Assembly (NCBI GenBank): GCA_031285725.1
Contig: JAITVP010000104.1
Span: 1 to 33,068 of the forward strand
DNA length: 33,068 nucleotides
Direction of reading: 5' to 3'
Origin: Bacteroidales bacterium
GTDB lineage: Bacteria > Bacteroidota > Bacteroidia > Bacteroidales > WCHB1-69
Shown: one piece after another, positions 22,772-30,900 of the stretch
Layout: each line of letters opens with the position of its first letter
How positions within the stretch are numbered: position 1 is the first letter of the stretch
Position numbers and translations under genes: made by a program
The notes under the pieces: generated by a model
Seen by the model: the letters and a program-made list of their open reading frames with translations, nothing else
Database searches by the model: none
Told to the model about the DNA's origin: nothing

Positions 22772-24859
22772 CTATTGAACTATGCTTCCCGCCTTCACCA
22801 CTTTCTCCGGCTCCACCGTGCTTAGTTCACCGTTGGCGTTTTCAACCATCAAAATCATACCATGGGAAGATATACCTTTGATCTCCTTGGGTGTCAGGTT
22901 GATGAGCATCAGTACTTGCTTGCCGGGCAACTCTTCGTGAGCGTAATACTCTGCAATGCCGGAAACCACCTCGCGCACATCTATGCCTGTATCGATTTTC
23001 AGTTTCAATAACTTCTTGGTTTTCGCCACCTTCTCCGCCTCCAACACCGTGCAGATTCGAAGATCCATCTTCTGAAAATCATCATACGATATGTCCGGTT
23101 TTGCCTCTTGCGCAGGGGCTTGTTCCAACTGCATCTGCTTGCGGCTGGCTTGCAATTTAGCCACTTGCGCCTCCATCACTGTGTCGTCTATTTTCTCAAA
23201 CAGGTACTGCGGTTCGCCAATCAGGTTGCCGGCTTGCAGTAGATCCATATCCGCCGCACCATCCCACGTATGACGGTCAATCTTCAACATCTCCTGCAAC
23301 TTCTTGGAGGTGAATGGGAGGAACGGCTCGCTCAGCACCGACAACGCCGCCGCAATCTGCAACGAAAGGTACAGTATTGTCTTTACTCTTTCAGGATCTT
23401 CTTTCACTTTCTTCCACGGCTCGGTGTCGGTCAAATATTTGTTCCCCACGCGCGCCAAGTTCATCAGCTCCATCTGCGCTTCGCGGAAACGGAACTTCTC
23501 TAACGACTCCCCGATTTTTGTCGGGAAAGTTTTGATCAAAGTGATCATCCCTTGCTCTTCCGGTGTCAATTCGCCTGCGGAAGGAATGATGCCATCGTAG
23601 TATTTGTGGGTCAGCACCACGGTACGGTTCACAAGATTGCCGAAAATAGCGAGTAACTCGTTGTTATTTTTGGCCTGAAGATCAGCCCAAGTGAAGTCGG
23701 AATCTTTGGTTTCGGGTGCGATGGAGGTCAATGTGTAACGCAGCACATCTTGCTTATCCTTAAACTCTTCCAGATATTCGTGCAACCACACCGCCCAATT
23801 CCGGGAAGTGGAAATCTTGTCGCTCTCCAAATTCAGAAACTCATTGGCCGGCACGTTTGTGGGGAGGATGTATGATCCCTCGGCCTTCAACATCACCGGA
23901 AAAATGATGCAATGGAACACGATATTATCTTTCCCGATAAAATGGAGCAGCTCCGTATTCTCGTCTTTCCACCACTCTTCCCATGTTCTGCCGTTTTGCT
24001 CCGCCCACTCTTTCGTGGCGGAAATATAGCCGATCGGCGCATCAAACCAGACATAGAGTACTTTACCTTCTGCCTCTTGCAGCAGCACCTTCACGCCCCA
24101 ATCCAGATCGCGGGTCACAGCACGCGGGTGCAGGCCCTGCTCAATCCACGACTTGCACTGTCCGTAAACATTAGTCTTCCAATCTTCCTTATGTTCATCC
24201 AAAATCCACGCTTTCAACCATCCTTCATATTGATCCAAAGGCAAATACCAGTGTTTGGTCTCTTTCAACACCGGCACGTTTCCGGTCAGCGCCGACTTGG
24301 GGTTAATCAGATCAGTAGCACTTAAGCTGGTGCCGCATGCCTCACACTGGTCGCCATAAGCTTTCTCATTGTTGCAAAACGGACAACCGCCAGTAATGTA
24401 TCGATCCGCCAGAAACTGATCTGCTTCCGCATCGTAATACTGCATCGTGGTCTTTTCGATCAATTTGCCATCATTATACAATTTCGCAAAATAATCCGCT
24501 GCCGTTTGGTGGTGTATCGGATTGGAAGTACGGGAATAGATGTCGAACGAGATGCCAAACTCCTCAAACGACTTCTTGATCATGGCATGATACCGATCCA
24601 CAATGGCTTGCGGCGTGGTGTTCTCGTTCTTCGCCTTGATGGTGATCGGTACGCCGTGTTCATCGGAGCCGCCAATGAAAAGCACCTCCTCCCCTTTCAT
24701 CCGGAGATAACGAGCGTAAATATCGGCCGGCACGTAAACCCCTGCCAAATGCCCGATATGAACCGGACCATTGGCGTAAGGCAATGCAGAGGTGATGGTG
24801 TGGCGTTTTTTCAGGTGAGAGGTAAGAGGGGGGAGGTGAGAAATATTGGTTTTGTTCAT
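22772..24859 (-). CDS. metG: Methionyl-tRNA synthetase
   Basis: This class I synthetase charges tRNA-Met; its 695 residues include the C-terminal tRNA-binding domain. HIGH is at 34-37 (GPVHIGH). The zinc knuckle is C159-x2-C162-x9-C172-x2-C175. The second signature is KISTS (348-352, [12 protein letters not shown]) rather than KMSKS, a substitution I associate with Bacteroidota MetG. The anticodon-binding helical domain follows. The last 108 or so residues ([17 protein letters not shown], then [10 protein letters not shown]) form the EMAPII/Trbp111-like OB fold that dimerises and binds tRNA. The N-terminal 18 residues ([12 protein letters not shown]) are an odd extension, but no later ATG precedes the catalytic core. 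Confidence 0.96.
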   Translation of the reverse strand: MNKTNISHLPPLTSHLKKRHTITSALPYANGPVHIGHLAGVYVPADIYARYLRMKGEEVLFIGGSDEHGVPITIKAKNENTTPQAIVDRYHAMIKKSFEEFGISFDIYSRTSNPIHHQTAADYFAKLYNDGKLIEKTTMQYYDAEADQFLADRYITGGCPFCNNEKAYGDQCEACGTSLSATDLINPKSALTGNVPVLKETKHWYLPLDQYEGWLKAWILDEHKEDWKTNVYGQCKSWIEQGLHPRAVTRDLDWGVKVLLQEAEGKVLYVWFDAPIGYISATKEWAEQNGRTWEEWWKDENTELLHFIGKDNIVFHCIIFPVMLKAEGSYILPTNVPANEFLNLESDKISTSRNWAVWLHEYLEEFKDKQDVLRYTLTSIAPETKDSDFTWADLQAKNNNELLAIFGNLVNRTVVLTHKYYDGIIPSAGELTPEEQGMITLIKTFPTKIGESLEKFRFREAQMELMNLARVGNKYLTDTEPWKKVKEDPERVKTILYLSLQIAAALSVLSEPFLPFTSKKLQEMLKIDRHTWDGAADMDLLQAGNLIGEPQYLFEKIDDTVMEAQVAKLQASRKQMQLEQAPAQEAKPDISYDDFQKMDLRICTVLEAEKVAKTKKLLKLKIDTGIDVREVVSGIAEYYAHEELPGKQVLMLINLTPKEIKGISSHGMILMVENANGELSTVEPEKVVKAGSIVQ

Positions 24860-24984
24860 TGGTTATGTTTTTATTTGGTATTTTTAATTTAAGTTTTGAA
24901 ATTCAACAAATATTTTGGTACTTGCGTCCATTTGACCTAATTTATTTTCAGAAGCGCTATCTTCAAGAAAAAAGAATAAATAAG

Positions 24985-24992
24985 CAAATTTA
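24985..24992 (-). promoter_or_regulatory. Possible -7 box (TAAATTTG) of metG
   Basis: The plus strand reads CAAATTTA, giving TAAATTTG on the minus strand, about 125 bases before the metG ATG. The distance is long and AT-rich DNA gives chance matches, so support is weak. Confidence 0.25.
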
Positions 24993-25002
24993 TTTCACCT
25001 TT

Positions 25003-25563
25003 TCACCTCATTAAATACACAATCTCCCTTCCCCCCTCCTCTCCATTCCACACTACCAAATCCGCCATCTTCACCTTGCACTCCTGATCCAGCTGGGAGG
25101 CGACCCGTTGATTGATGTCGGCGTTCGTCCAGTCGGGGTTACGGTTTTTGAGGCGATGAAGTCGTTTTTCGAGCGGAGCGTGGACTGTTAGCACCAAATC
25201 GAAAAAACGGGCGAGGTTCGCCTCGAAAATGATGGCCGATTCCAATATCACCACAGGGGAGCGTTGCGCCACCGCCCAACAGTCGAAATCCTCCATCAAG
25301 CGGGGATGGATAATGTTATTAATCAAAGTCAGATTGTCGGGATTTGAGAAAACGGCTTGTGTGAGTTTGGTTTTATCTAAAACATCGTTTTGATAAACGG
25401 CTTCGCCGAAATGGCGTTTCACCAACGCCTTAACATCTCCCCTATCATAGAGTTTTTTTGCTTCATCGTCGGCGTAGAAAACCGGCACTGACATGATCTC
25501 GAAGAGCGAGGCCACATAACTTTTCCCCGCTCCGATTCCCCCGGTGAGTGCGATTTTCAACAT
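25003..25563 (-). CDS. coaE: Dephospho-CoA kinase
   Basis: This 186-residue enzyme catalyses the last step of coenzyme A synthesis, phosphorylating the 3'-hydroxyl of dephospho-CoA. The P-loop is GGIGAGKS (8-15). FYADDEAKKLYD gives the substrate-site acidic residues, and a lid region follows (KRLHRLKNRN, then QLDQE). The start at 25563 (MLKIALTGG) is chosen because it begins the kinase fold. The frame extends upstream to 25848, but that stretch runs through the YbbR-like gene in another frame. It sits two bases after that gene, at the end of the nusB-yajC operon, an arrangement common in Bacteroidales. Confidence 0.95.
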   Translation of the reverse strand: MLKIALTGGIGAGKSYVASLFEIMSVPVFYADDEAKKLYDRGDVKALVKRHFGEAVYQNDVLDKTKLTQAVFSNPDNLTLINNIIHPRLMEDFDCWAVAQRSPVVILESAIIFEANLARFFDLVLTVHAPLEKRLHRLKNRNPDWTNADINQRVASQLDQECKVKMADLVVWNGEEGGREIVYLMR

Positions 25564-25565
25564 CG

Positions 25566-25997
25566 CTATCTCAGATAAACGGTAATCGATTCCGGAGTTT
25601 CCACTTCCATGAATGCCGCATCGATTCCGGGTTGCGTGCGGATATATTCCGTCAACACTCGTCGATTGAACGTGTAGACATTCCGTTTGGAACTGTTCTG
25701 CGTAAGCGTGGTCAATGACAAGTTGATCTGACGATGGGAATCCGAATACTTGGGACCTAGGAAGTTGAACCCGCGGGTCGTAAACGTGAGGTTCACCACC
25801 GAATCCGATAATGCCACCAACTGCTTGCTGGCCGGCAGATCCTTGCAACTCACCTGGTATTCCAACGTCATCGTATATTCCTTAGAGAGGGTCGTAAATA
25901 ACCAGATTGCCGCTGCCATCACCAAACAAGTCACAAACGCCAATGAAGGCAATTTGATTTTGTTTTTTAATTCTGGTGATTCTTCCTTTTTCATCAT
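25566..25997 (-). CDS. Short YbbR/CdaR-like membrane-anchored protein
   Basis: This 143-residue protein has a single N-terminal transmembrane helix (about 16-36, LAFVTCLVMAAAIWLFTTLS) and one beta-rich extracytoplasmic domain. The domain contains LEYQVSCKDLPASKQLVAL and ends ESITVYLR. Position and layout match the YbbR-like gene usually found between yajC and coaE in Bacteroidales. As I recall, those proteins are about twice this length with more than one YbbR repeat, so this appears shortened. In Firmicutes, YbbR/CdaR regulates the c-di-AMP cyclase; no cyclase is in this window. The family call rests on context and general features more than on a sharp motif. Confidence 0.65.
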   Translation of the reverse strand: MMKKEESPELKNKIKLPSLAFVTCLVMAAAIWLFTTLSKEYTMTLEYQVSCKDLPASKQLVALSDSVVNLTFTTRGFNFLGPKYSDSHRQINLSLTTLTQNSSKRNVYTFNRRVLTEYIRTQPGIDAAFMEVETPESITVYLR

Positions 25998-26056
25998 TGT
26001 TGAATGAAGGTTTCCCCCCCTACTTTCTCCCTTCTCCTTTTTCTCCTTTTTTGCGT

Positions 26057-26383
26057 TTACTGCTTATTTTTCATATCATTTGCGTCAATTGCCACCGCCG
26101 CTTTGTCGATTCTTAACTTCGTACCGTCTTCCACTTCGATTACGAAAGTGGTCTCGTCCACATTGACGATTTTGCCGTGGATGCCGCCGATGGTGACGAT
26201 TTTGTCGCCTTTATTCAACGAGGATCTAAATTCTTGCATCTTTTTTTGTTTCTTTTGTTGCGGACGGATCATGAAGAAATAGAATATCGCAATCATGAGC
26301 ACCAAGAAAATGATCATGGAACTGCCGCCACCTTGTCCGCCTTCGCCCGTAGGAGCCATAAGAAGTAAATTGTAAAAAATCAT
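26057..26383 (-). CDS. yajC: Preprotein translocase subunit YajC
   Basis: This 108-residue inner-membrane protein is associated with SecDF and the Sec translocon. It has a short periplasmic N-terminus with a Gly-rich stretch (PTGEGGQGGGSS), one transmembrane helix (IIFLVLMIAIFYFFMI, about 24-39), then the family hallmark RPQQKKQKKMQEF. A cytoplasmic domain follows with GDKIVTIGGIHGKIVNVDE. It lies in the nusB operon, between the DUF1573 lipoprotein and the YbbR-like gene. SecD/SecF genes are not in the window. Confidence 0.95.
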   Translation of the reverse strand: MIFYNLLLMAPTGEGGQGGGSSMIIFLVLMIAIFYFFMIRPQQKKQKKMQEFRSSLNKGDKIVTIGGIHGKIVNVDETTFVIEVEDGTKLRIDKAAVAIDANDMKNKQ

Positions 26384-26416
26384 ACTGTAAATATTAATGT
26401 ATTAATTTATATTGAT

Positions 26417-26863
26417 TTATGGTATTTTAACGTCGGCGGTGACCCGCAGAATCGTGTGTGTCGGGTAGGTGTTAGCCGAAACGAGCACCGTGCTGTTCAC
26501 CTCTCCTGATTTCGTTTTAGAGTCGAACAGCACGGTTATTTCGCCGCTTTCCCCCGGTTTGATAGGTGCTTTGGGCGGTGTAGTTGTGGTGCAATTGCAC
26601 GAACCGTTGGCATTTTCGATAATCAAGTTTGATTTTCCCGTATTGGTGAATTTGAAAACATACGACAAACGTTCCCCTTGAATCACCTTGCCGAAATCGT
26701 GCACGGTTTTTTCGAAAGTGATTTCAGGCATGTCGGTTTTCTTAGCATCTTGACCCTGCGCAGTGGCCGGATTCTTGATCTCGTTCACTGTAATCCCATC
26801 ATTTTTCTTTCCGCAAGAGCAGAAAAATAAGAGTGTGAATAGTAACATGAAAGTATATCTCAT
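26417..26863 (-). CDS. DUF1573-family lipoprotein
   Basis: This 148-residue protein has a lipoprotein signal peptide (LLFTLLFFCSCGKK; Cys15 or Cys17 is the lipidated residue) and a linker. One immunoglobulin-like DUF1573 domain follows from about 48 to the end: ITFEKTVHDFGKVIQGE, then FTNTGKSNLIIENANGSCNCT, then GESGEITVLFDS. The NGSCNCT cysteines are a family hallmark. The function of DUF1573 is unknown; related folds occur in HYDIN-type domains. It is nine bases downstream of nusB and 33 bases upstream of yajC, consistent with one operon. Confidence 0.9.
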   Translation of the reverse strand: MRYTFMLLFTLLFFCSCGKKNDGITVNEIKNPATAQGQDAKKTDMPEITFEKTVHDFGKVIQGERLSYVFKFTNTGKSNLIIENANGSCNCTTTTPPKAPIKPGESGEITVLFDSKTKSGEVNSTVLVSANTYPTHTILRVTADVKIP

Positions 26864-26872
26864 AATAAATAA

Positions 26873-27820
26873 TTATTTGTCTAACAATCCCCGTCCCATC
26901 TTGTTTAACTCGTTATTGGCTCTCAGTTGAACGATCACTTTATCCAAGATGCCATTGATGAAAAAGCCGCTTTTGGCGGAGCTATACGTCTTGGCCAGTT
27001 CAATGTATTCATTGATAATCACTTTCACTGGGATAGTGGGAAATTCGCGCAATTCACAGATCGCCATCTTCATCAAAATCACATCCACGGTGAGCAAGCG
27101 CTCCGACTCCCAATTTTGGAGTTTATCTTCAATCAACGAGAAGTAGTAGCCATCATTCAGGATGGCTTTAGAATATAAATCCTGATAAAACGCCACATCG
27201 TCCTGATCTTTGAACAGCGGCATGATCTTCACCTCGTTTCCCTTGGACTCTTTGAAAGCTTGGATATTCTTATAAACGATCAACAAGGCGTCGTTATAAT
27301 CATCGAACCAATGCACGTTTTTCTCCTCAAAAAACCAATGGATCAATGTGCTCTCCACAAACACTTTCTCGATGATATCTAACACCAACTGCCGATCTTC
27401 GTCATAAGACCTTTTCGGATTTTCCATATATTGCTGAAACTTCTCCAACTTGCCCACTTCTTGAAAAATCTGCACGATTACATCATTATGATTCGTCCAG
27501 TTGACTTTGTTATTTTTCCACTCCTTTTTCAAGGTCACATTATCCTCAATTTGATTGATCACGATATTGTCCAAAAATTTGGTATTGGGATTTCTATCCT
27601 CCTGCGTGGGATTGACTTTCGCTTTCAACTCCTCGAGTTTATTGAGGCGGTATCTGCGCAATTCGGGGAAGATAGAGAAGAAGTAAAGAAACAGCGTGTA
27701 ACAATTGTAAATGGAGTCTGTCAATTTTTTACGTCCTTCCACCACATTTTCCGTTTCATTAATTTTGTGAGCAAAAAGGGCTTGCATCACCTTTGTTCTC
27801 AAATATCGCCGATTAACCAT
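26873..27820 (-). CDS. nusB: Transcription antitermination factor NusB (long Bacteroidota form)
   Basis: This 315-residue protein is much longer than E. coli NusB (about 139). The N-terminus MVNRRYLRTKVMQALFAH and the C-terminal NusB fold (LLTVDVILMKMAICELREF, then KVIINEYIELAKTYSSAKS, then FINGILDKV) are conserved, separated by a helical insertion of about 150 residues. This split arrangement is typical of Bacteroidota NusB. NusB binds boxA RNA with NusE (S10) to prevent premature termination in rRNA operons. It is the first gene of the nusB-DUF1573-yajC-YbbR-coaE operon. Confidence 0.95.
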   Translation of the reverse strand: MVNRRYLRTKVMQALFAHKINETENVVEGRKKLTDSIYNCYTLFLYFFSIFPELRRYRLNKLEELKAKVNPTQEDRNPNTKFLDNIVINQIEDNVTLKKEWKNNKVNWTNHNDVIVQIFQEVGKLEKFQQYMENPKRSYDEDRQLVLDIIEKVFVESTLIHWFFEEKNVHWFDDYNDALLIVYKNIQAFKESKGNEVKIMPLFKDQDDVAFYQDLYSKAILNDGYYFSLIEDKLQNWESERLLTVDVILMKMAICELREFPTIPVKVIINEYIELAKTYSSAKSGFFINGILDKVIVQLRANNELNKMGRGLLDK

Positions 27821-27839
27821 TATCTATTTTTTACGTTCG

Positions 27840-27847
27840 CAAAAATA
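27840..27847 (-). promoter_or_regulatory. -7 box (TATTTTTG) of the nusB operon
   Basis: The plus strand reads CAAAAATA, giving TATTTTTG on the minus strand, 20 bases before the nusB ATG at 27820. It lies immediately after the terminator of the upstream T9SS gene, so the operon has its own promoter. No clear -33 box was found. Confidence 0.5.
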
Positions 27848-27853
27848 TAAAAA

Positions 27854-27880
27854 AAAAGTGGAGTTATCAGCTCCACTTTT
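27854..27880 (-). terminator. Intrinsic terminator of the giant T9SS gene
   Basis: A 10-bp stem (AAAAGTGGAG, 27854-27863, with CTCCACTTTT, 27871-27880) encloses a 7-base loop. On the minus strand it is followed by a run of Ts continuing into TTTTTATATTTTTG. It lies 24 bases after the stop at 27904. Confidence 0.88.
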
Positions 27881-27903
27881 CAAGTTCATCAATTATGATT
27901 CGA

Positions 27904-30900
27904 TTAGTTATTAGCGATGTGTACTTTGTACGTGTTAATTTTGCCGTTCATAGTAATGCGCACCATGTAAGTACCCGTTGCCACGTTCAGGTCGATAATT
28001 TCAGGATTGTTCAACGCACTTCCTGTATAAATCAATCTGCCGTATATGTCATAGATATCCACGCCTTGTATTACTAAACCCGCTTCATTTACAATGTAAA
28101 CGCGCGTTTGGTTACTGTAAACAGTAATTTGAGATGGATCAAAATCATCGATGCCAACGATGATTGTCGGTTTCGCCGTTTTGAATGTCGCATAAATAGC
28201 ATCAGCACTTTCGGAAACGTTTCCGCAAGCCGCTCTCACTGTCCAATCATAATAGGCGTTGGTATCCAAACCTTGAACTTCCACATAGTTTTCCGTGATG
28301 TTCGGGATAATTGTCGCATTGTCGTCTCCTCTTCGCATGTAAGTCACGATATAAGCATCCGCTCCATCGTGAGACCAGTTGAGTTTTGCGGTAGTGTAAG
28401 TGATTTCAGTCGTATACAAATTGACGGGAGCATGACAAGTGATCGGAACGAAAGTCGCGATGATCGTTCTGTTAGAAGTAACATTGGCAAAAACGAAAGA
28501 AGTAACCGCACCTACGAAGACACCGTCAACCTGAACGTTTTCAACCATATAGCCAGCATGTGCCGTAATGGTATAGGTTTGCGATCCACCGTAGTTAACC
28601 GTAACTGCTCCGGAAGGAGTAATTGTTCCGTTAGAGCCGGCTATGGCTGTGATCGTGAAAGTCTTGATCTTCATCGTAGCGGTGATCGTGGTGTTAGCCG
28701 TGATGTTGCTGATGGTGTGGGATGCCGCACCGGTAGCATCTGGTGTAAATGCAACGTTAGAACCATTCACTTTGATGTTTTCGATATCATATCCCTCGTT
28801 CGGGGTAACTCGGAAAGTAACGGAAGAACCATGGTCAACCACTTGTGTCCCTGGGGCAATCGTTCCGTTTGCCGGTTGAGAAACCGTCACGGTGTAAGTG
28901 TTGATTGCGAAGTTAGCAAAAATATCGTGGTTCGTCGTAACATTGCTGAATGTGTGGCTGTAAGTCGCCGCATTCACTGTGGTTGTCGAACCGTCGATCA
29001 CCACTGTTGAAACGGTGTAACCGGTAGCTGCCGTGATGCTGTATGCTTGGCTTGCTCCGTGAGCCACGGTGGTTGTTCCTGTCGGAGAGATTGCGCCACC
29101 CGTAGCAGCACCGGATGTGATCGTGTATTGATATTGCGTGAAAGTAACTGCGATCGTGTGGTTCGCCGTGATATTAGCGAATGTGTAAGTGTTACCGCCG
29201 AAGCCTGCTACCACCGCGCCATCAACCGTAACAGTAGAGATATAGTATCCCGTATTCGGAGTGATGGTGTAAACTTGCGTCGCACCGTGGTCGTACGTGT
29301 TGATTCCGGAAGGAGTGATCAATCCGCCAATTCCCGCCGTAGCCTCAATGGTGTACGTATGGGTAGCGAAAGTCACTTCAATAGCATGGGTACTCTCAAC
29401 CACGAAAGTTTGCGACCAATAGGTCATATTGTCCGTGGCGGTGTAGTTGGTCACTGTGCCGTCCACATTCACGGAAGTGACATAGTGACCTTGGTCGGCA
29501 TTGATTTCGTAAGTTGCAATCGCACCATAACCGTACGAGGTCGTTCCGTTCGGGGTGATGGAACCGCCATTGCCTGCGGTTGCCGTGATCGGGTAAGTGT
29601 GGAGCGCAAATCTTGCCACGATATTGTAATTTTCAGCGATGTTGCTTAATGAATCGGTGAATAGATCCGGATTGGTGATCGTTTGCTCAACGCCGTTGAC
29701 CATCACGGAAGTGATATAGTATCCCGTGTTTGGAGTCACGGTATAGTTGTATACATAGTCAGGATCGTACTCGATGGTCACACCGTCGGTAATCATTCCA
29801 TTTCCGTATGCTTGTGTAGCCACAGTATAAGTGTTTTTCGTGAAATAGATGTCGAATACGTGATTTGAAGTGATTTCAAACAGGTTATACTGTTCTACAA
29901 ATCCAACATCAATCCCGTTGTAAGACGCACTCACGCTATACCCTCTTTCAGGAACAAACGAAGCATAGAAATCTCCCCAGAAAGGTACGCTGTACGTGTA
30001 AACGACTTCCGCATCAGTTGCATCAGCGGGCATACCACAAACCGTACCGATTCCGCTGTGAGTACGCACAATCACATGAACAGAGTCAACAATAGCGATA
30101 ACTTGAATGATTGAATTTCTACGTACTTGTTCAAAGTCATACCTAAAATTATACTCATCAATAACAGTTAACTGATCCATTGCCGATTCACCGTTAATTA
30201 AGACATCATGGAGATGGAAATGTTCAGCGATGTGAATTTGATAAGATTGACTTCCACCGTAATCCACTTCAACGATACCCTCAGGAGTGATTGTTCCAGC
30301 AACCATATCCAGGTAAGTGTTGATCGAAGACATTATAGTGAATGTATTCTTTGTGAATTCCACATGAACGGTAACTTCGGCTTGATCCGGTGTGAAAGTG
30401 AAGAATTGATAATTGGGGAATATAATATTTTCACCTTCCACCAATTCACCGTTCACATAAATACCGCTTACGTGATATCCGGCTTCAGGAACAATGGTGA
30501 TCATCATCGATTCATTTTGATAAACGGTAACTAAACCTTCTTCCATCACAGAACCATGATCTCCTGAGGTAATGGTTACATCCGACAATGCTTTAATGGA
30601 AAGATTATCAAAAGTAATTCCCGCAGTGCCTGCCAAAGAAGTAGCATGCAAACCAAGGTAATAAGTACCTGCAAGCGGAACGTCAACGATATGAGAAGCG
30701 CTATAATCTGTGGATGCTTTTGAAAAACCGGTATAAGATGCCAAAGGCATAATCATTCCCGCTGGATTTGGAGCCACTCCGCAGTAAACGTCAAATGATT
30801 CGGTAAATACATTCAGTGCATTATAATCATAAGAAATTTCGTACTTGCCAACAGGAATGTCAAGACAAGTTGTTAAAAACCAATCATTTGTATTCGCCGT

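Noticed and set aside
25564-25848. N-terminal extension of coaE by about 95 residues
   Set aside because: The stretch is out-of-frame reading of the YbbR-like gene, and the kinase P-loop fold begins at the internal MLKIALTGG.
28108-29010. A 300-codon open frame on the plus strand opposite the giant T9SS gene
   Set aside because: It is antisense to the InlB-like repeat array, whose biased, repetitive codons suppress antisense stops. Its translation is rich in Arg, Ser and Cys with no domain, promoter or signal.
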